From: Brucepastera parasyntrophica
GTDB lineage: Bacteria; Spirochaetota; Spirochaetia; Treponematales; Treponemataceae
Direction of reading: 5' to 3'
NCBI RefSeq assembly: GCF_022376835.1
Contig: NZ_CP084606.1
Location: 986,501-1,050,500, forward strand
Length of the DNA: 64,000 nt
The notes below the pieces were generated by a model. It had not been told where the DNA came from. It saw nothing but the letters and a program-made list of their open reading frames with translations, and did not search any database. A program made the position numbers and the translations under genes. Shown piece after piece: positions 53,806-63,141 of the stretch (position 1 is the stretch's first letter; every line of letters begins with the position of its first letter).

Positions 53806-54591
53806 TTATTTGTCGGCCATGTAGGCGGTTGTACCGACAAAAACCATTATAGCATTCGCAGGCGCGACTACGGTGCTGTCTGCTATATATTCATTACTGC
53901 CGGTATATCTGATGGATATACTGTAGGTACTTACTCCGACAGTATAGGTATTGCTGTTATAAACAGTCAGCCCGTCAAAGTCGGCGGAGGTCATTGTCAG
54001 AGCATAATCATCTTCCAGCGTTTCTTTGAGCCAATCAAGGGACGCCAGGGTGGCGGAGGTCATCAGAACCGATGAACCGGCCGGGCTGGCGCTGGTGGTA
54101 ATTGTAAGGACATTGCCGGACGGGGGCGCCGGAAACCCGCCAAGACCATAGTTAATCCAGGGAACAGCGCTCCAGAGTTTATAGCCGGAGGGATTCTCAA
54201 AAACCGAAACGTCCAGCGTATTCCTGCTGCCATCATACGCTACGGTAAATACCCGCGGATTGAAGTTATCGGTGAATTCCCTTTCAGCGCTGGCGGTCCC
54301 TTCCTGGGTGAAAAAATCCGTACCCTTTGCTGTTTTTATCTTCGCGATGTAGGAATCATACGACTGCTGCGTAAAGCCGCTCATTATAACTTCGATGCCG
54401 TCTGTCCTGCTGACCGATTTTATTGTTCCGTTATCAGGCCGGGGCATTCCGCCGGAAATTCCCCACTGACCCCAGGTAATGGCCGAGGGCCATTCCGGTT
54501 CGTTTTCTTCATCACCCATTTTGCAGCCCGCTGCAGTCAGAACAAGTACGGCGGCGCATATAGCTAAAAATGCGGTTGTGTGTGTTTTCAT
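53806..54591 (-). CDS. Lipoprotein of unknown function
   Basis: 261 residues. Lipobox LTAAGC (Cys23). The mature part is beta-rich with many Thr/Ser and Gly (TWGQWGISGGMPRPDNG, SIRYTGSNEYIADSTVV) and no catalytic motif. Start ATG 54591 behind AAGGAG, own promoter (54640-54668) and terminator. Possibly species- or genus-specific. Confidence 0.72.
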   Translation of the reverse strand: MKTHTTAFLAICAAVLVLTAAGCKMGDEENEPEWPSAITWGQWGISGGMPRPDNGTIKSVSRTDGIEVIMSGFTQQSYDSYIAKIKTAKGTDFFTQEGTASAEREFTDNFNPRVFTVAYDGSRNTLDVSVFENPSGYKLWSAVPWINYGLGGFPAPPSGNVLTITTSASPAGSSVLMTSATLASLDWLKETLEDDYALTMTSADFDGLTVYNSNTYTVGVSTYSISIRYTGSNEYIADSTVVAPANAIMVFVGTTAYMADK

Positions 54592-54919
54592 AACAGTTTC
54601 TTCTCCTTCAAAATTAAATATCTAATTTTATATTACTTATTTATATACAATACAGCGGCGGAATTCAATTTTCAGAGGAAATATTCCGGAATAAACTGTT
54701 TTATCCGGTAAAAATGCGGGACTTCGCCGTACGCTGAAACCCGGGGTCTCTTTTGCGCCGGTATAAATAAAAAAGGCGCATTCTCTCTTCTAGCGTACAC
54801 TTTTCAGTGTGCAGAAGGGAAAAGCGCCTTTTATGATTTTTTGAGGCCTCTCAGGGCCACAGTCCCGCAGCCTTCAAACGGCAGCGGGACATAAAATCTC
54901 CTGAAATTTCAGGTATTGA
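54592..54919 (-). other. Intergenic region with promoter and tandem hairpins
   Basis: Contains the promoter of the lipoprotein gene: minus strand TTGAAT (54668-54663), 17-nt spacer, TATAAA (54645-54640). Also a large hairpin (54769-54833) with GCGC/AAAAGG arms ending in TTTTTTATTT, the terminator of the upstream membrane gene. A second hairpin has GTCCCGC (54862-54868) and GCGGGAC (54884-54890). No gene seen. Confidence 0.7.
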
Positions 54920-55336
54920 TCAGCTGAACCTCTTGTTCACCGCCATGATTGAACCCAGAACCATCAGGTGGGATGAAAGCGTACTCAGATATGACCAGAT
55001 GTTGAAGGTATTAAAGAATGATCCGCTGCTCCTGATCGGCGCAATAATGTCAACCAGAATGATATACACTGCCCACAGAATGATGAAGATGAACAGAATC
55101 AGATCCGTAACAGGGATCGGCAGAGAGAAGAGCTCCAGAAGAAGGAACAATCCCGCAATGATTGCACATACCGAGAATACAATAGCCAGGATGTTTGATA
55201 AATCTCCGCGTCCGAAAATTTCCTTTATGAGTCTGGTAAACTCATTTGAATCCTTTGACAGCCCAAGAATACCGTTAACAAACAGGTAGAGAGCCACCGA
55301 AACCTGCAAAATTATCAGGCCAATACTCCTTTTCAT
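54920..55336 (-). CDS. Four-helix membrane protein of unknown function
   Basis: 138 residues, hydrophobic segments near 6-26, 48-68, 72-95 and 115-132. A short polar stretch between the first two includes TRLIKEIFGRGDLSNILA. Start ATG 55336 with AGGAGG. Its promoter is clear (55381-55409). No known family recognised. Confidence 0.68.
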   Translation of the reverse strand: MKRSIGLIILQVSVALYLFVNGILGLSKDSNEFTRLIKEIFGRGDLSNILAIVFSVCAIIAGLFLLLELFSLPIPVTDLILFIFIILWAVYIILVDIIAPIRSSGSFFNTFNIWSYLSTLSSHLMVLGSIMAVNKRFS

Positions 55337-55380
55337 ACTTATGTCCTCCTAAAATTTATGGGTCGCGTACCCCTTTCTAT

Positions 55381-55409
55381 GTTATACAGCCATTTCCGGA
55401 TTTTTGCAA
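55381..55409 (-). promoter_or_regulatory. Promoter of the four-helix membrane protein gene
   Basis: Minus strand TTGCAA (55409-55404), 17-nt spacer, TATAAC (55386-55381). Confidence 0.65.
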
Positions 55410-55446
55410 ATAAAGTTTTTAAAAACCGGGAAAAACTTTTATGTAA

Positions 55447-55619
55447 AAAATAAAATACTCCGCCGCAGAGCGGAGTATTTTTCTCTCCCGTGGAATTGGT
55501 CTCGGGTTTAATACCCTGGAACCTACAAAAACTAACGTTTTTATAGGTTATTATAAAAACCACCGCAGAGCAGGCAGACCTACGGTCTGGGGTATTAAAC
55601 CCTCGCCTCGAATAACAGG
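55447..55619 (-). repeat. Dispersed palindromic repeat, longest form (copy 7)
   Basis: Minus-strand order: TTATTCGAGGCGAGGG, TTTAATACCCCAGACCG, a TCTGCCTGCTCTGCGG stretch, TATAAAAACGTTAGTTTTTG, GTAGGTTCCAGGG, TATTAAACCCGAGACC, AATTCCACGGGAGAG, then the palindrome AATACTCCGC / GCGGAGTATTTTATTT. It occupies the 426-base gap upstream of potA, which otherwise shows only a TTGACA at 55667 without a matching -10. Confidence 0.9.
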
Positions 55620-55762
55620 ATTGCGGCAATTGATACATTTTTTTTTCAAATATACCCTGATAAACCTTGACATAATCGAATAAATGGAAGAAAGTCAGTT
55701 TCAGACACTTAAAAATTCGTTTTTAAGGAAAATTCAGCCTTCCAGGAGGGCAGGGAAAAAGA

Positions 55763-56890
55763 TTGAAAGGGTGCGATGTTTCAATTGAACACGTGTCAAA
55801 ATCCTTTGGGAATTTTCACGCACTTGATGATACAAACATCAAAATAAATAAGGGCGAGTTTTTTTCGCTTTTGGGACCTTCGGGATGCGGTAAAACAACG
55901 CTGCTCCGTATTATTGCAGGGTTTGAAACACCGGATTCCGGAGTTGTAGCTTTTGATGGAAAAAATGTTATAGGTATTGATCCCAACAAACGCCAGTCAA
56001 ATACGGTATTTCAGAGTTATGCGCTTTTTCCTCATTTATCAGTATATGAGAATGTCGCTTTCCCCCTGAAAATAAGGAAACTCCCGAAACCCGAAGTTGA
56101 CAGAAAGGTGAGGGATTACCTGCGGCTTGTGCAGCTCGACGCCCATATTGATAAAAAACCGAACCAGCTTTCAGGCGGGCAAAAACAGCGGGTAGCCATT
56201 GCGCGCGCTCTGATAAATGAACCCAGTGTACTGCTTCTGGATGAGCCGCTTTCCGCCCTGGACGCAAAGCTGCGCTCGAATCTGCTTGTGGAACTGGATA
56301 ATCTTCATGACAAGATCGGCATTACTTTTATTTATGTAACGCATGACCAGAGTGAAGCCCTTTCGGTTTCAGACAGGATTGCCGTTATGAACCAGGGAAA
56401 GGTTCTGCAGATCGGAACGCCGTTTGAAATTTATGAAAGTCCTGCCACGGAATTCGTCGCAAAGTTTATCGGTGAAACTAATCTCTTTGCCTCCAAGGTA
56501 GTGGACTGCCAGAAATATAAAGAAGATGAATATATGGTAACTCTGGATGTTCCCGAACTGGGCAAACAGATTAAGGTTACCGATTATGATGAAACTCAGC
56601 CGGGCCAGCAGGTCAGTTTTACGGTGCGGCCCGAAAAAATACGCATTACTCTGGAAGAACCGACCAAACCCGGCAAGGAGATCAACGTATTCAAGGGAAT
56701 TGTTGCCGAACCGGTTTATTCGGGGTTCCAGTCGAAATTTTATGTGCAGCTTGAAAATGGAACTATTCTGAAAGTGTTCAAACAGCATCAGAACTACCTT
56801 GAGGACGGTCCCGAAATCGAATGGAAAGACACCGTATATGTTTCGTGGAGTGCGAACGACGGATACATTGTTGAGGTAATCAATCAATGA
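55763..56890 (+). CDS. potA: Spermidine/putrescine ABC transporter ATPase
   Basis: 375 residues. Walker A GPSGCGKTT, Q-loop QSYALFPHLSVYENV, signature LSGGQKQRVAIARAL, Walker B VLLLDEPLSALDA, H-loop THDQSEAL, and a C-terminal TOBE/OB regulatory domain (about 280-375). Couples ATP hydrolysis to polyamine import by PotBC. Start appears to be TTG 55763 with AGGAGGGCAGGG upstream; no ATG is suitably placed. Overlaps potB by ATGA. Confidence 0.94.
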   Translation: MKGCDVSIEHVSKSFGNFHALDDTNIKINKGEFFSLLGPSGCGKTTLLRIIAGFETPDSGVVAFDGKNVIGIDPNKRQSNTVFQSYALFPHLSVYENVAFPLKIRKLPKPEVDRKVRDYLRLVQLDAHIDKKPNQLSGGQKQRVAIARALINEPSVLLLDEPLSALDAKLRSNLLVELDNLHDKIGITFIYVTHDQSEALSVSDRIAVMNQGKVLQIGTPFEIYESPATEFVAKFIGETNLFASKVVDCQKYKEDEYMVTLDVPELGKQIKVTDYDETQPGQQVSFTVRPEKIRITLEEPTKPGKEINVFKGIVAEPVYSGFQSKFYVQLENGTILKVFKQHQNYLEDGPEIEWKDTVYVSWSANDGYIVEVINQ

Positions 56891-57846
56891 GCCGCATACG
56901 GCCCCTGCAGGGCCGGAATTACGGCCCTGCATACAGTTACCCAATGGGACTGTGGTTTACCCTCTTTTTTGTGTTTCCCCTCGCCATTATTGTGGTTTAC
57001 AGCTTTCTGCATAAGGGCGTGCATGGCGGTGTGGAATGGACTGTAACCCTGAAAGATTATCTACCGCTGTCTTTCCAGAACATAAAGCAGCTTATAGGGG
57101 ACATTTTCAGCCAGTTTACCCTGAAGGCCTATCAGCAGATGTTCAGCGCGAGTTACGGCCGTCTTTTTGTACGGACCCTGTGGGTAACGTTCCTTGCTAC
57201 TTTCTTTTGCATACTCATCGCGCTTCCGTGCGGATACGCAATGGCTCGCAGCAAACACCAGACGCTGCTTCTCTTTCTTATTATTATTCCGTTCTGGACC
57301 AATTCCCTTATCAGGATAAACGCATGGATAGCTATCCTCGGCAACGAAGGCTTTATCAATGAAACCCTGAAAAAAATAGGCCTGATTAAGGACAGCCTGC
57401 CCCTGCTGTATAATCAGAGGGCAGTCGTACTGGTACTGATATATATGTATCTTCCCTACGCTATTCTGCCTATTTTTACTTCGATGGACAAATTCGATTT
57501 TTCCCTGCTTGAGGCGGCCCGGGACCTCGGCGCTTCAAAGGCCCAGTCAATGATCAGGATCCTGCTGCCCAATGTGCGCACCGGCATCATAACGGCTGTT
57601 ATTTTTACCTTTATCCCGATTTTCGGGGCGTACACAGTGCCCCTCCTTGTCGGAGGAAAAGATTCCTATATGATCGGGAATGTAATTGTCGACCAGGTCA
57701 CCAAGATACGGAACTGGCCGCTGGCATCGGCTTTTTCCATGGTTATTACTGTAGTAAGTACAATCGGTGTTCTGTGGATGATGCGGAGCAGCGCCGAGGA
57801 CGCGGCCCGCTTGAAACAGACAGGCAAACAGGAGACTGCGGTATGA
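56887..57846 (+). CDS. potB: Polyamine ABC transporter permease PotB
   Basis: 319 residues, six membrane helices. The EAA coupling loop EAARDLGASKAQSMIRILLP contacts PotA. A long first periplasmic loop is typical of the family. ATGA overlap at both ends gives tight coupling with potA and potC. Confidence 0.93.
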   Translation: MSRIRPLQGRNYGPAYSYPMGLWFTLFFVFPLAIIVVYSFLHKGVHGGVEWTVTLKDYLPLSFQNIKQLIGDIFSQFTLKAYQQMFSASYGRLFVRTLWVTFLATFFCILIALPCGYAMARSKHQTLLLFLIIIPFWTNSLIRINAWIAILGNEGFINETLKKIGLIKDSLPLLYNQRAVVLVLIYMYLPYAILPIFTSMDKFDFSLLEAARDLGASKAQSMIRILLPNVRTGIITAVIFTFIPIFGAYTVPLLVGGKDSYMIGNVIVDQVTKIRNWPLASAFSMVITVVSTIGVLWMMRSSAEDAARLKQTGKQETAV

Positions 57847-58730
57847 GCAGCGTTAATCAGGGCGGTTTATATCATCAGCTTTTATCCCGGTTTTCTAAAA
57901 AGAGGCCGTCTTCGGAACCCGCGCGGCATGCCAGACGCGCGCTTCAGAATAAAAACAGGATATCATTTTCTAACACGGTAATGATATTGAGTATCCTGTT
58001 TCTGTTTTTGCCGCTGACAGTAATCGTCTTTTATTCGTTTAATAAGGCAAAGGGAATGGTCTGGACCGGCTTTTCCCTGGACTGGTATGAGAAACTCTTC
58101 TTTGATTCTTCAAAACTGTGGACATCGTTCAGGAACAGTTTTATTATTGCCTTTTCTTCGGCCTTTCTGGCCACTGTTATAGGTACGCTGGCAGCGATAG
58201 GCATAAACTGGTACCGTTTTAAAGGGCGCCTGTATATCCAGACAACCAGTTTTCTGCCCATGGTGCTTCCCGAAGTTATCATAGGTATTTCAATGCTGAT
58301 TTTCTTTTCGGCAATAAATATTCCCCTCGGGATGGGAACTATTTTTATAGCGCATACCACCTTTTGTCTGCCCTTTGTTTTTCTGCTGGTGCTGGCGCGT
58401 CTTGATGAATTTGATTTTTCCATTATCGAGGCGGCCCACGACCTGGGTGCGACGGAACGGCAAACCCTTTTCAAAATTATACTGCCGGCAATAATGCCGG
58501 GAATTCTTTCCGCCTTTATGATGTCGGTGACAATGTCTCTTGAAGACTTTGTCATTACCTTTTTTGTTTCCGGGCCGGGATCAACCACGCTGCCGCTGTA
58601 TGTTTTCTCGATGGTCAGATATGGGGTTTCTCCCGTTATAAACGCCCTGTCCCTTGTTATGATTCTGGGAACAATGCTTATAGCGTTTCTTCTCCGGAAT
58701 TTCCTTAAAAGTATTGCTGCATCAAAGTAA
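57843..58730 (+). CDS. potC: Polyamine ABC transporter permease PotC
   Basis: 295 residues from ATG 57843, which overlaps the potB stop (ATGA). The longer frame from 57774 merely reads into potB. A charged N-terminal ~35 residues precedes the first helix. EAA loop EAAHDLGATERQTLFKIILP. Followed by two perfect hairpins before potD. Confidence 0.93.
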   Translation: MSSVNQGGLYHQLLSRFSKKRPSSEPARHARRALQNKNRISFSNTVMILSILFLFLPLTVIVFYSFNKAKGMVWTGFSLDWYEKLFFDSSKLWTSFRNSFIIAFSSAFLATVIGTLAAIGINWYRFKGRLYIQTTSFLPMVLPEVIIGISMLIFFSAINIPLGMGTIFIAHTTFCLPFVFLLVLARLDEFDFSIIEAAHDLGATERQTLFKIILPAIMPGILSAFMMSVTMSLEDFVITFFVSGPGSTTLPLYVFSMVRYGVSPVINALSLVMILGTMLIAFLLRNFLKSIAASK

Positions 58731-58735
58731 TGCAT

Positions 58736-58818
58736 AGTCAAATAATCTAAATTATTTGACTATTTCCGATTGTACGTGTTTCTGATATAAAAAATTAGCC
58801 AATTCTTTATATCAGAAA
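58736..58818 (+). promoter_or_regulatory. Two tandem perfect hairpins between potC and potD
   Basis: AGTCAAATAAT (58736-58746) with ATTATTTGACT (58751-58761), loop CTAA. TTTCTGATATAAA (58779-58791) with TTTATATCAGAAA (58806-58818), 14-base loop. Neither has a following T-run, so they look like processing, stability or protein-binding elements that separate potABC from potD expression. Confidence 0.7.
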
Positions 58819-58915
58819 CTTATCTTAAAGGAGTATAACACTTTTCCTTACCCCTGATAAAATCATGCGCGACAGGCATGTTTTATGGATATTTTCAAAA
58901 GGAGGCATTAACGCC

Positions 58916-59994
58916 ATGAAAAAAAGAGCTAGCGTTTTTGCTGCAAAACTGGGGGCGATCGCTCTCAAAACTGCGGTACTGGGAATAGGAGTATTTTCAG
59001 TAATTGGGTTTTCCGGTTGCAAAAAAAATGACGGGAAAACATTATATCTTTATAACTGGACATATTACACGCCCGATTCCGTTATTCAGAAATTTGAAAA
59101 AGAATATGACGTAAAGGTTGTATATGATGATTACGCGTCCAATGAGGACATGTACGCCAAACTGAAAGCGGGCGGTTCGGGATATGATATTGTTATTCCG
59201 TCGGGAGACTATGTTTCCATAATGAAAAGCCAGAACATGCTTGAAACGCTTGATCTGGAAAAGATCCCGAATGTTGCGTATATCAGGCCTACAGTTCTCG
59301 AAAAAATGACTTTTGACAATACCATGGAAGTGTCGGTTCCCTATTTTATGGGCGCCGCGGGGTTGCGGTGAATCTGGACAGGGTTCCGGAATTCGAGAAA
59401 ACCTGGAATATTTTTGGCAGAAAAGACCTTGCCGGAAGAATGTCAATGCTGGACGACATGCGCGAAGTTATGGGCGACGGACTGGCCCATCTGGGTTATT
59501 CGGTAAATACTACCGACATGGATGAACTCCGGAGCGCCTATGAAATCATAAACAATGTCTGGAAACCGAACCTGGTCAAATTTGACGCCGAAAGTTTCGG
59601 TAAATCCTTTGCTACCGGAGATTTCTGGGTCGTCCAGGGTTATGCTGAAGTAGTATATGAGGAAGTTCCTCCCGAAATGCACAGCAAGATTGCTTTCTTC
59701 ATCCCCGAAGAGGGCGGACCGATGTACATTGACAGTATGTGTATTCCCAGGGGAGCAAAAAACCCTGAGCTGGCCCATACTTTCATCAATTTTATTCTCC
59801 GCCCGGAAATTTACGCGGAATTCCTTGATACCTTCGGTTTTCCGTCAACAGTCCATACCGAAGCGGCTGACTTCCAGAAAAAAATACCGTATTACCAGCC
59901 GGAAGATATCGCAAACTGCGAGCTGAAAGATGATTTAGGAGAAAACCTCGAATTATATAATGATTTCTGGCAAAGAATTCGTTTTACAGATTAG
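58916..59994 (+). CDS. potD: Polyamine-binding lipoprotein PotD, frameshifted here
   Basis: Rejoined length about 359 residues. Start ATG 58916, ten bases after GGAGG. Lipoprotein signal with FSGC (Cys35). The mature part is a type-2 periplasmic binding protein: LYLYNWTYYTPDSVIQKFEKEY, SGYDIVIPSGDYV, MSMLDDMREVMGDGLAHLGY, PRGAKNPELAHTFINFIL. It captures spermidine/putrescine for PotABC. The frame breaks at 59358-59362, where GCGGGGTT should have one more G, restoring MGAAGVAVNLDRVPEFEKTW. Confidence 0.93.
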
Positions 59995-60026
59995 CCCAAG
60001 TGGGACTATAATGTATTTACGAAGTT

Positions 60027-61835
60027 ATGAATATTGAACAGTTTTATCGTGGTATACTTGAAGGACTTCCGCAAATCATTATAGTTGGCACTCCCCTGCC
60101 GGAGCAGGCAGGGGAAACAGATGTTCTGATCGACTATGTGAACCCCGCCTGGGAACACATAGTCGGCGTTCCCAGAGAAACTATCATGGGAAAAATGTTT
60201 TCCCAGACCATATTTAAAAATTCACCCATTCCCTGGCTTGATTTTGCGATTCATGTTAATGAAACAAAACAGGGACTGCAGCAGCTCCTGTTCAGCGAGA
60301 GGCTGGATAAATGGCTTGATATTACTGTTTTTTATCTTGAACCCGACCATATTTGTGTACATTTTTCGGATGTCACCGAACAGAAAAATGACAAACTGCA
60401 TATAAAAAAGCAGAATGTCAAACTGACAAATCTTGCGGCCGAGCTTGAAGCTTCAAAAACGAATCTGAAAGTAAAACTGGAAAAAATCCAGAATCTGAAT
60501 GATAATCTCGAGCAGTTTATCAATTATGACCGGCTTACAAAACTGCCGAACAGGCTCCGGTTTTCGGCTATCCTCGCCGATGAGCTTGAATACGCCCGCC
60601 GGACAAACAATAAACTGGCGGTTGCCATTCTCGATATAGATAATCTGAAAATTCTGAATGACACAAAGGGGCATGACGCGGGCGACGCGCTGCTGTGCCA
60701 GATTGCGCAGCGCCTGCTTGAATTCAAAACGGATTCCATACATTTCAGCCGTTTCGGCGGCGACGAATTTCTCATTCTGTTAAGCGGTTATGAACATGAC
60801 GCTGAATTGCATTATACAATCACCATGATCCAGGAAGCCCTGCGGAAACCGTATTATATTTTGCATGAGGAGAGGCAGGCCACGGTTTCCATCGGTATTG
60901 CGACCTACCCGGAGGATGCCGCCACAGTTTCCGAACTGCTGCGTTTTGCCGATCTCGCAATGACCGAAGCCAAGCGGAAAGGAAAAAACACGCTGGCCAT
61001 GTTCCACCTTGTCATGCAGGAAAATCTGATCGCGCGGCTTAATATGGAACAGAAAATGTTCAAGGCCCTTGATGATGAAATATTCCAGCTTTTCTTTCAG
61101 CCCCAGTATGAAGTCACGTCAAACAGGCTGAGGGGCTTTGAAGCGCTCATCCGCTGGTTTGATTTTGATCTGGGCGCAATTCAGCCGGATACGTTTATTC
61201 CGGTTGCGGAGGAAAACAAGATAATAATTCCGCTCGGATACTGGATCCTGAGAACAGCCTGCCGGACTTTAAGCGAATGGCAGACAAGATACGGTTTCAG
61301 GGGGATAATGTCGGTTAATATTTCTCCCATACAGCTCCAGCATGAAGATTTTCTGCAAAACCTCAAGGCCATTATCGCGGAAACCCAGATTCCGCCTGAA
61401 TCTCTTGAGATTGAAATAACGGAAGGTTTTCTTATCCACAACTTTGAAAAATCCGTCAAGCTGCTTCAGGATATAAGCAGTTTCGGAGTGTGCATTTCGC
61501 TCGATGATTTCGGAACAGGATATTCCTCGCTGCGCTATCTTCAGCTTTTGCCGCTGAATACACTTAAAATCGACAAATCCTTTATCGCTAACATTGCGAA
61601 GGAAGCAAGTATTGAATATGATATTACTGACGCTATTGTATCCCTTATGACAAAACTCGGACTGGATACTATCGCAGAAGGTGTTGAGACGGATGAACAG
61701 CTGGCCGCTATCCAGCAGCTCAACTGTAAAACCATCCAGGGTTACTTAACTGGCCGCCCCATGACAAAGGGAGACTGCGAAAAACTTTTCATTGAGGCAA
61801 CCGGTATTCATAATATGAGACCCGCCCGTCCCTGA
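60027..61835 (+). CDS. PAS-GGDEF-EAL cyclic-di-GMP enzyme
   Basis: 602 residues, no membrane segment. A PAS-like N-terminus (about 10-115; PQIIIVGTPLP, YVNPAWEHIVGVPRETIMGK) is joined by a coiled coil (about 118-165) to the GGDEF domain. Its active site RFGGDEF (244-248) is intact; the inhibitory RxxD site is not present. The EAL domain follows, with FEALIRW (EAL 372-374), NISPIQLQ, EITEG, LDDFGTGYSSL and AEGVET, so both synthesis and hydrolysis of c-di-GMP look possible. It follows potD by 32 bases on the same strand, suggesting cotranscription. The ribosome site is weak. The last 47 bases overlap the convergent gene. Confidence 0.92.
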   Translation: MNIEQFYRGILEGLPQIIIVGTPLPEQAGETDVLIDYVNPAWEHIVGVPRETIMGKMFSQTIFKNSPIPWLDFAIHVNETKQGLQQLLFSERLDKWLDITVFYLEPDHICVHFSDVTEQKNDKLHIKKQNVKLTNLAAELEASKTNLKVKLEKIQNLNDNLEQFINYDRLTKLPNRLRFSAILADELEYARRTNNKLAVAILDIDNLKILNDTKGHDAGDALLCQIAQRLLEFKTDSIHFSRFGGDEFLILLSGYEHDAELHYTITMIQEALRKPYYILHEERQATVSIGIATYPEDAATVSELLRFADLAMTEAKRKGKNTLAMFHLVMQENLIARLNMEQKMFKALDDEIFQLFFQPQYEVTSNRLRGFEALIRWFDFDLGAIQPDTFIPVAEENKIIIPLGYWILRTACRTLSEWQTRYGFRGIMSVNISPIQLQHEDFLQNLKAIIAETQIPPESLEIEITEGFLIHNFEKSVKLLQDISSFGVCISLDDFGTGYSSLRYLQLLPLNTLKIDKSFIANIAKEASIEYDITDAIVSLMTKLGLDTIAEGVETDEQLAAIQQLNCKTIQGYLTGRPMTKGDCEKLFIEATGIHNMRPARP

Positions 61836-62217
61836 CGGCTTCCCTCAAACTTTTTTCAACCGGCGTGAGCTGGGATTTTCCCGTTTTTACTTCTATAAAT
61901 ATAATCTCGTCAATTTCACCATTTGAAGAGCCGGAAAAACAAATAAAATCGACCGGCTTTCCGATAAATCGGATTTCAGTCGGGTCGCCGGGAAATTCCG
62001 GCATATAGGGCGCAAGCTGTTCGCCGAATTGCCCGCCCAGAACAGCGCGGGAGCGTTTAACGGCGTCAGAGCGCTCGGAAATGATTCTTGAACGGAAATT
62101 GCGTTCCGTTTTAAGTCTGCCGATAAACATTCCAAGCCGTATGCAAATAAAGAACATACATAAAACGAGCAAGCCGAAAACAGCCGGCGCTATATACTGA
62201 GAAAATTCATATGGCAT
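61789..62217 (-). CDS. Membrane-anchored Holliday-junction-resolvase-like nuclease-fold protein
   Basis: 142 residues. One N-terminal membrane helix (IAPAVFGLLVLCMFFICIRLGMFIG), a basic stretch, then a PD-(D/E)xK-like core. The core has GDPTEIRFIGKPVDFICF, then DEIIFIEVKTGKSQLTP with the E-V-K catalytic pattern, ending SLREAVRDGRVSYYEYRL. Matches the family of proteins related to archaeal Holliday junction resolvase; activity unproven. Its ATG overlaps the end of the rejoined upstream peptidase-like gene by 11 bases. Convergent overlap with the GGDEF-EAL gene. Confidence 0.75.
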   Translation of the reverse strand: MPYEFSQYIAPAVFGLLVLCMFFICIRLGMFIGRLKTERNFRSRIISERSDAVKRSRAVLGGQFGEQLAPYMPEFPGDPTEIRFIGKPVDFICFSGSSNGEIDEIIFIEVKTGKSQLTPVEKSLREAVRDGRVSYYEYRLPQ

Positions 62218-63141
62218 TTTTATATGTCCCCGCTAATCCCCATTGCTGCATAATAATGAGCTCGGGACGGTATTCAAAATGCATATTATCCCAGTAAACC
62301 CATTTCCCGCCCCAGATAAAACCTTCTTTTCAAAAGCCGAAATAACGGCCGCGGGCGGCATCCACCGCCGGTTAAGAGGAAGGAGCATCCAGTCCTCATT
62401 CCATGTACTGTTCCAGTTCCAGTAAATATTTTTGGTATTGTGGTTTTTCGGAAGAATATCTATTGCGATCCCCCAGCTGTGATTGCTGAGAACCGGGCGG
62501 TCGGCAATTTCTCTCCAGTGGTATCCGTCAATGCTTGCAATGGAATCAATAAATCTGCGGACCGAGTCGTCTGTTTTGGCCATTCTGTCAAGCGCCTCTT
62601 CTACCCGCTTAAGCGGAGCAACAATGGCCCTGTGCACAGACACCCGTTTTCCCAGATAATTTACGCGGGTGATATGCCTTTCAATGGCAATTCTGGTTGA
62701 TCCCCCGTATAAAAGTTCAAAAAAGGCAGGATGATATTTGACCTTATGTTCACCGCGATTGTCATTCAGAATCGCTGTTTTCAGCCGTTCTATCTGTTCC
62801 TGCGTAAGGGACTCGGGATCCGGCGTTTGTCCGGGATACAGATAATCGACATGAGGCTGCCATTTTATGGCCGCGTACAATTCCCGTGCAGGGAGAAGCC
62901 GGCCCCCCGCCCAAAAGAGTCTTGTCCCGTCAATCTGCAAAAACCAGTCTTTTTTTCCGGGATCAAATCCGATGGACTGTATTTTATCGGGGTAAGCCGC
63001 CTTAAGGGTCCCAAGAATCAGCCAGGGCTTTTCCGGCACACTGCGATGTACCCCGGGATTATCGGGAGGAAGATCGGTTCCGAAAATCGCAAACACAAGA
63101 ATGGCTGAGTACATAATTTTTGCAAATACCGTACGAAACAT
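62207..63141 (-). CDS. Secreted M15-like peptidase (D-Ala-D-Ala carboxypeptidase family), frameshifted here
   Basis: Rejoined length about 312 residues. Signal peptide MFRTVFAKIMYSAILVFAIFG. The C-terminal half has an M15/VanY-type metal core: SNHSWGIAIDILPKN (His and Asp ligands) and, after repair, GGKWVYWDNMHFEYRPELI (Glu/His near the end). Such enzymes trim peptidoglycan peptides in the periplasm. The frame breaks near 62329, where one A is lost; the restored text EKEGFIWGGKWVYW fits the family, and the stop moves to 62207. Without repair the frame ends at 62233. Confidence 0.8.
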
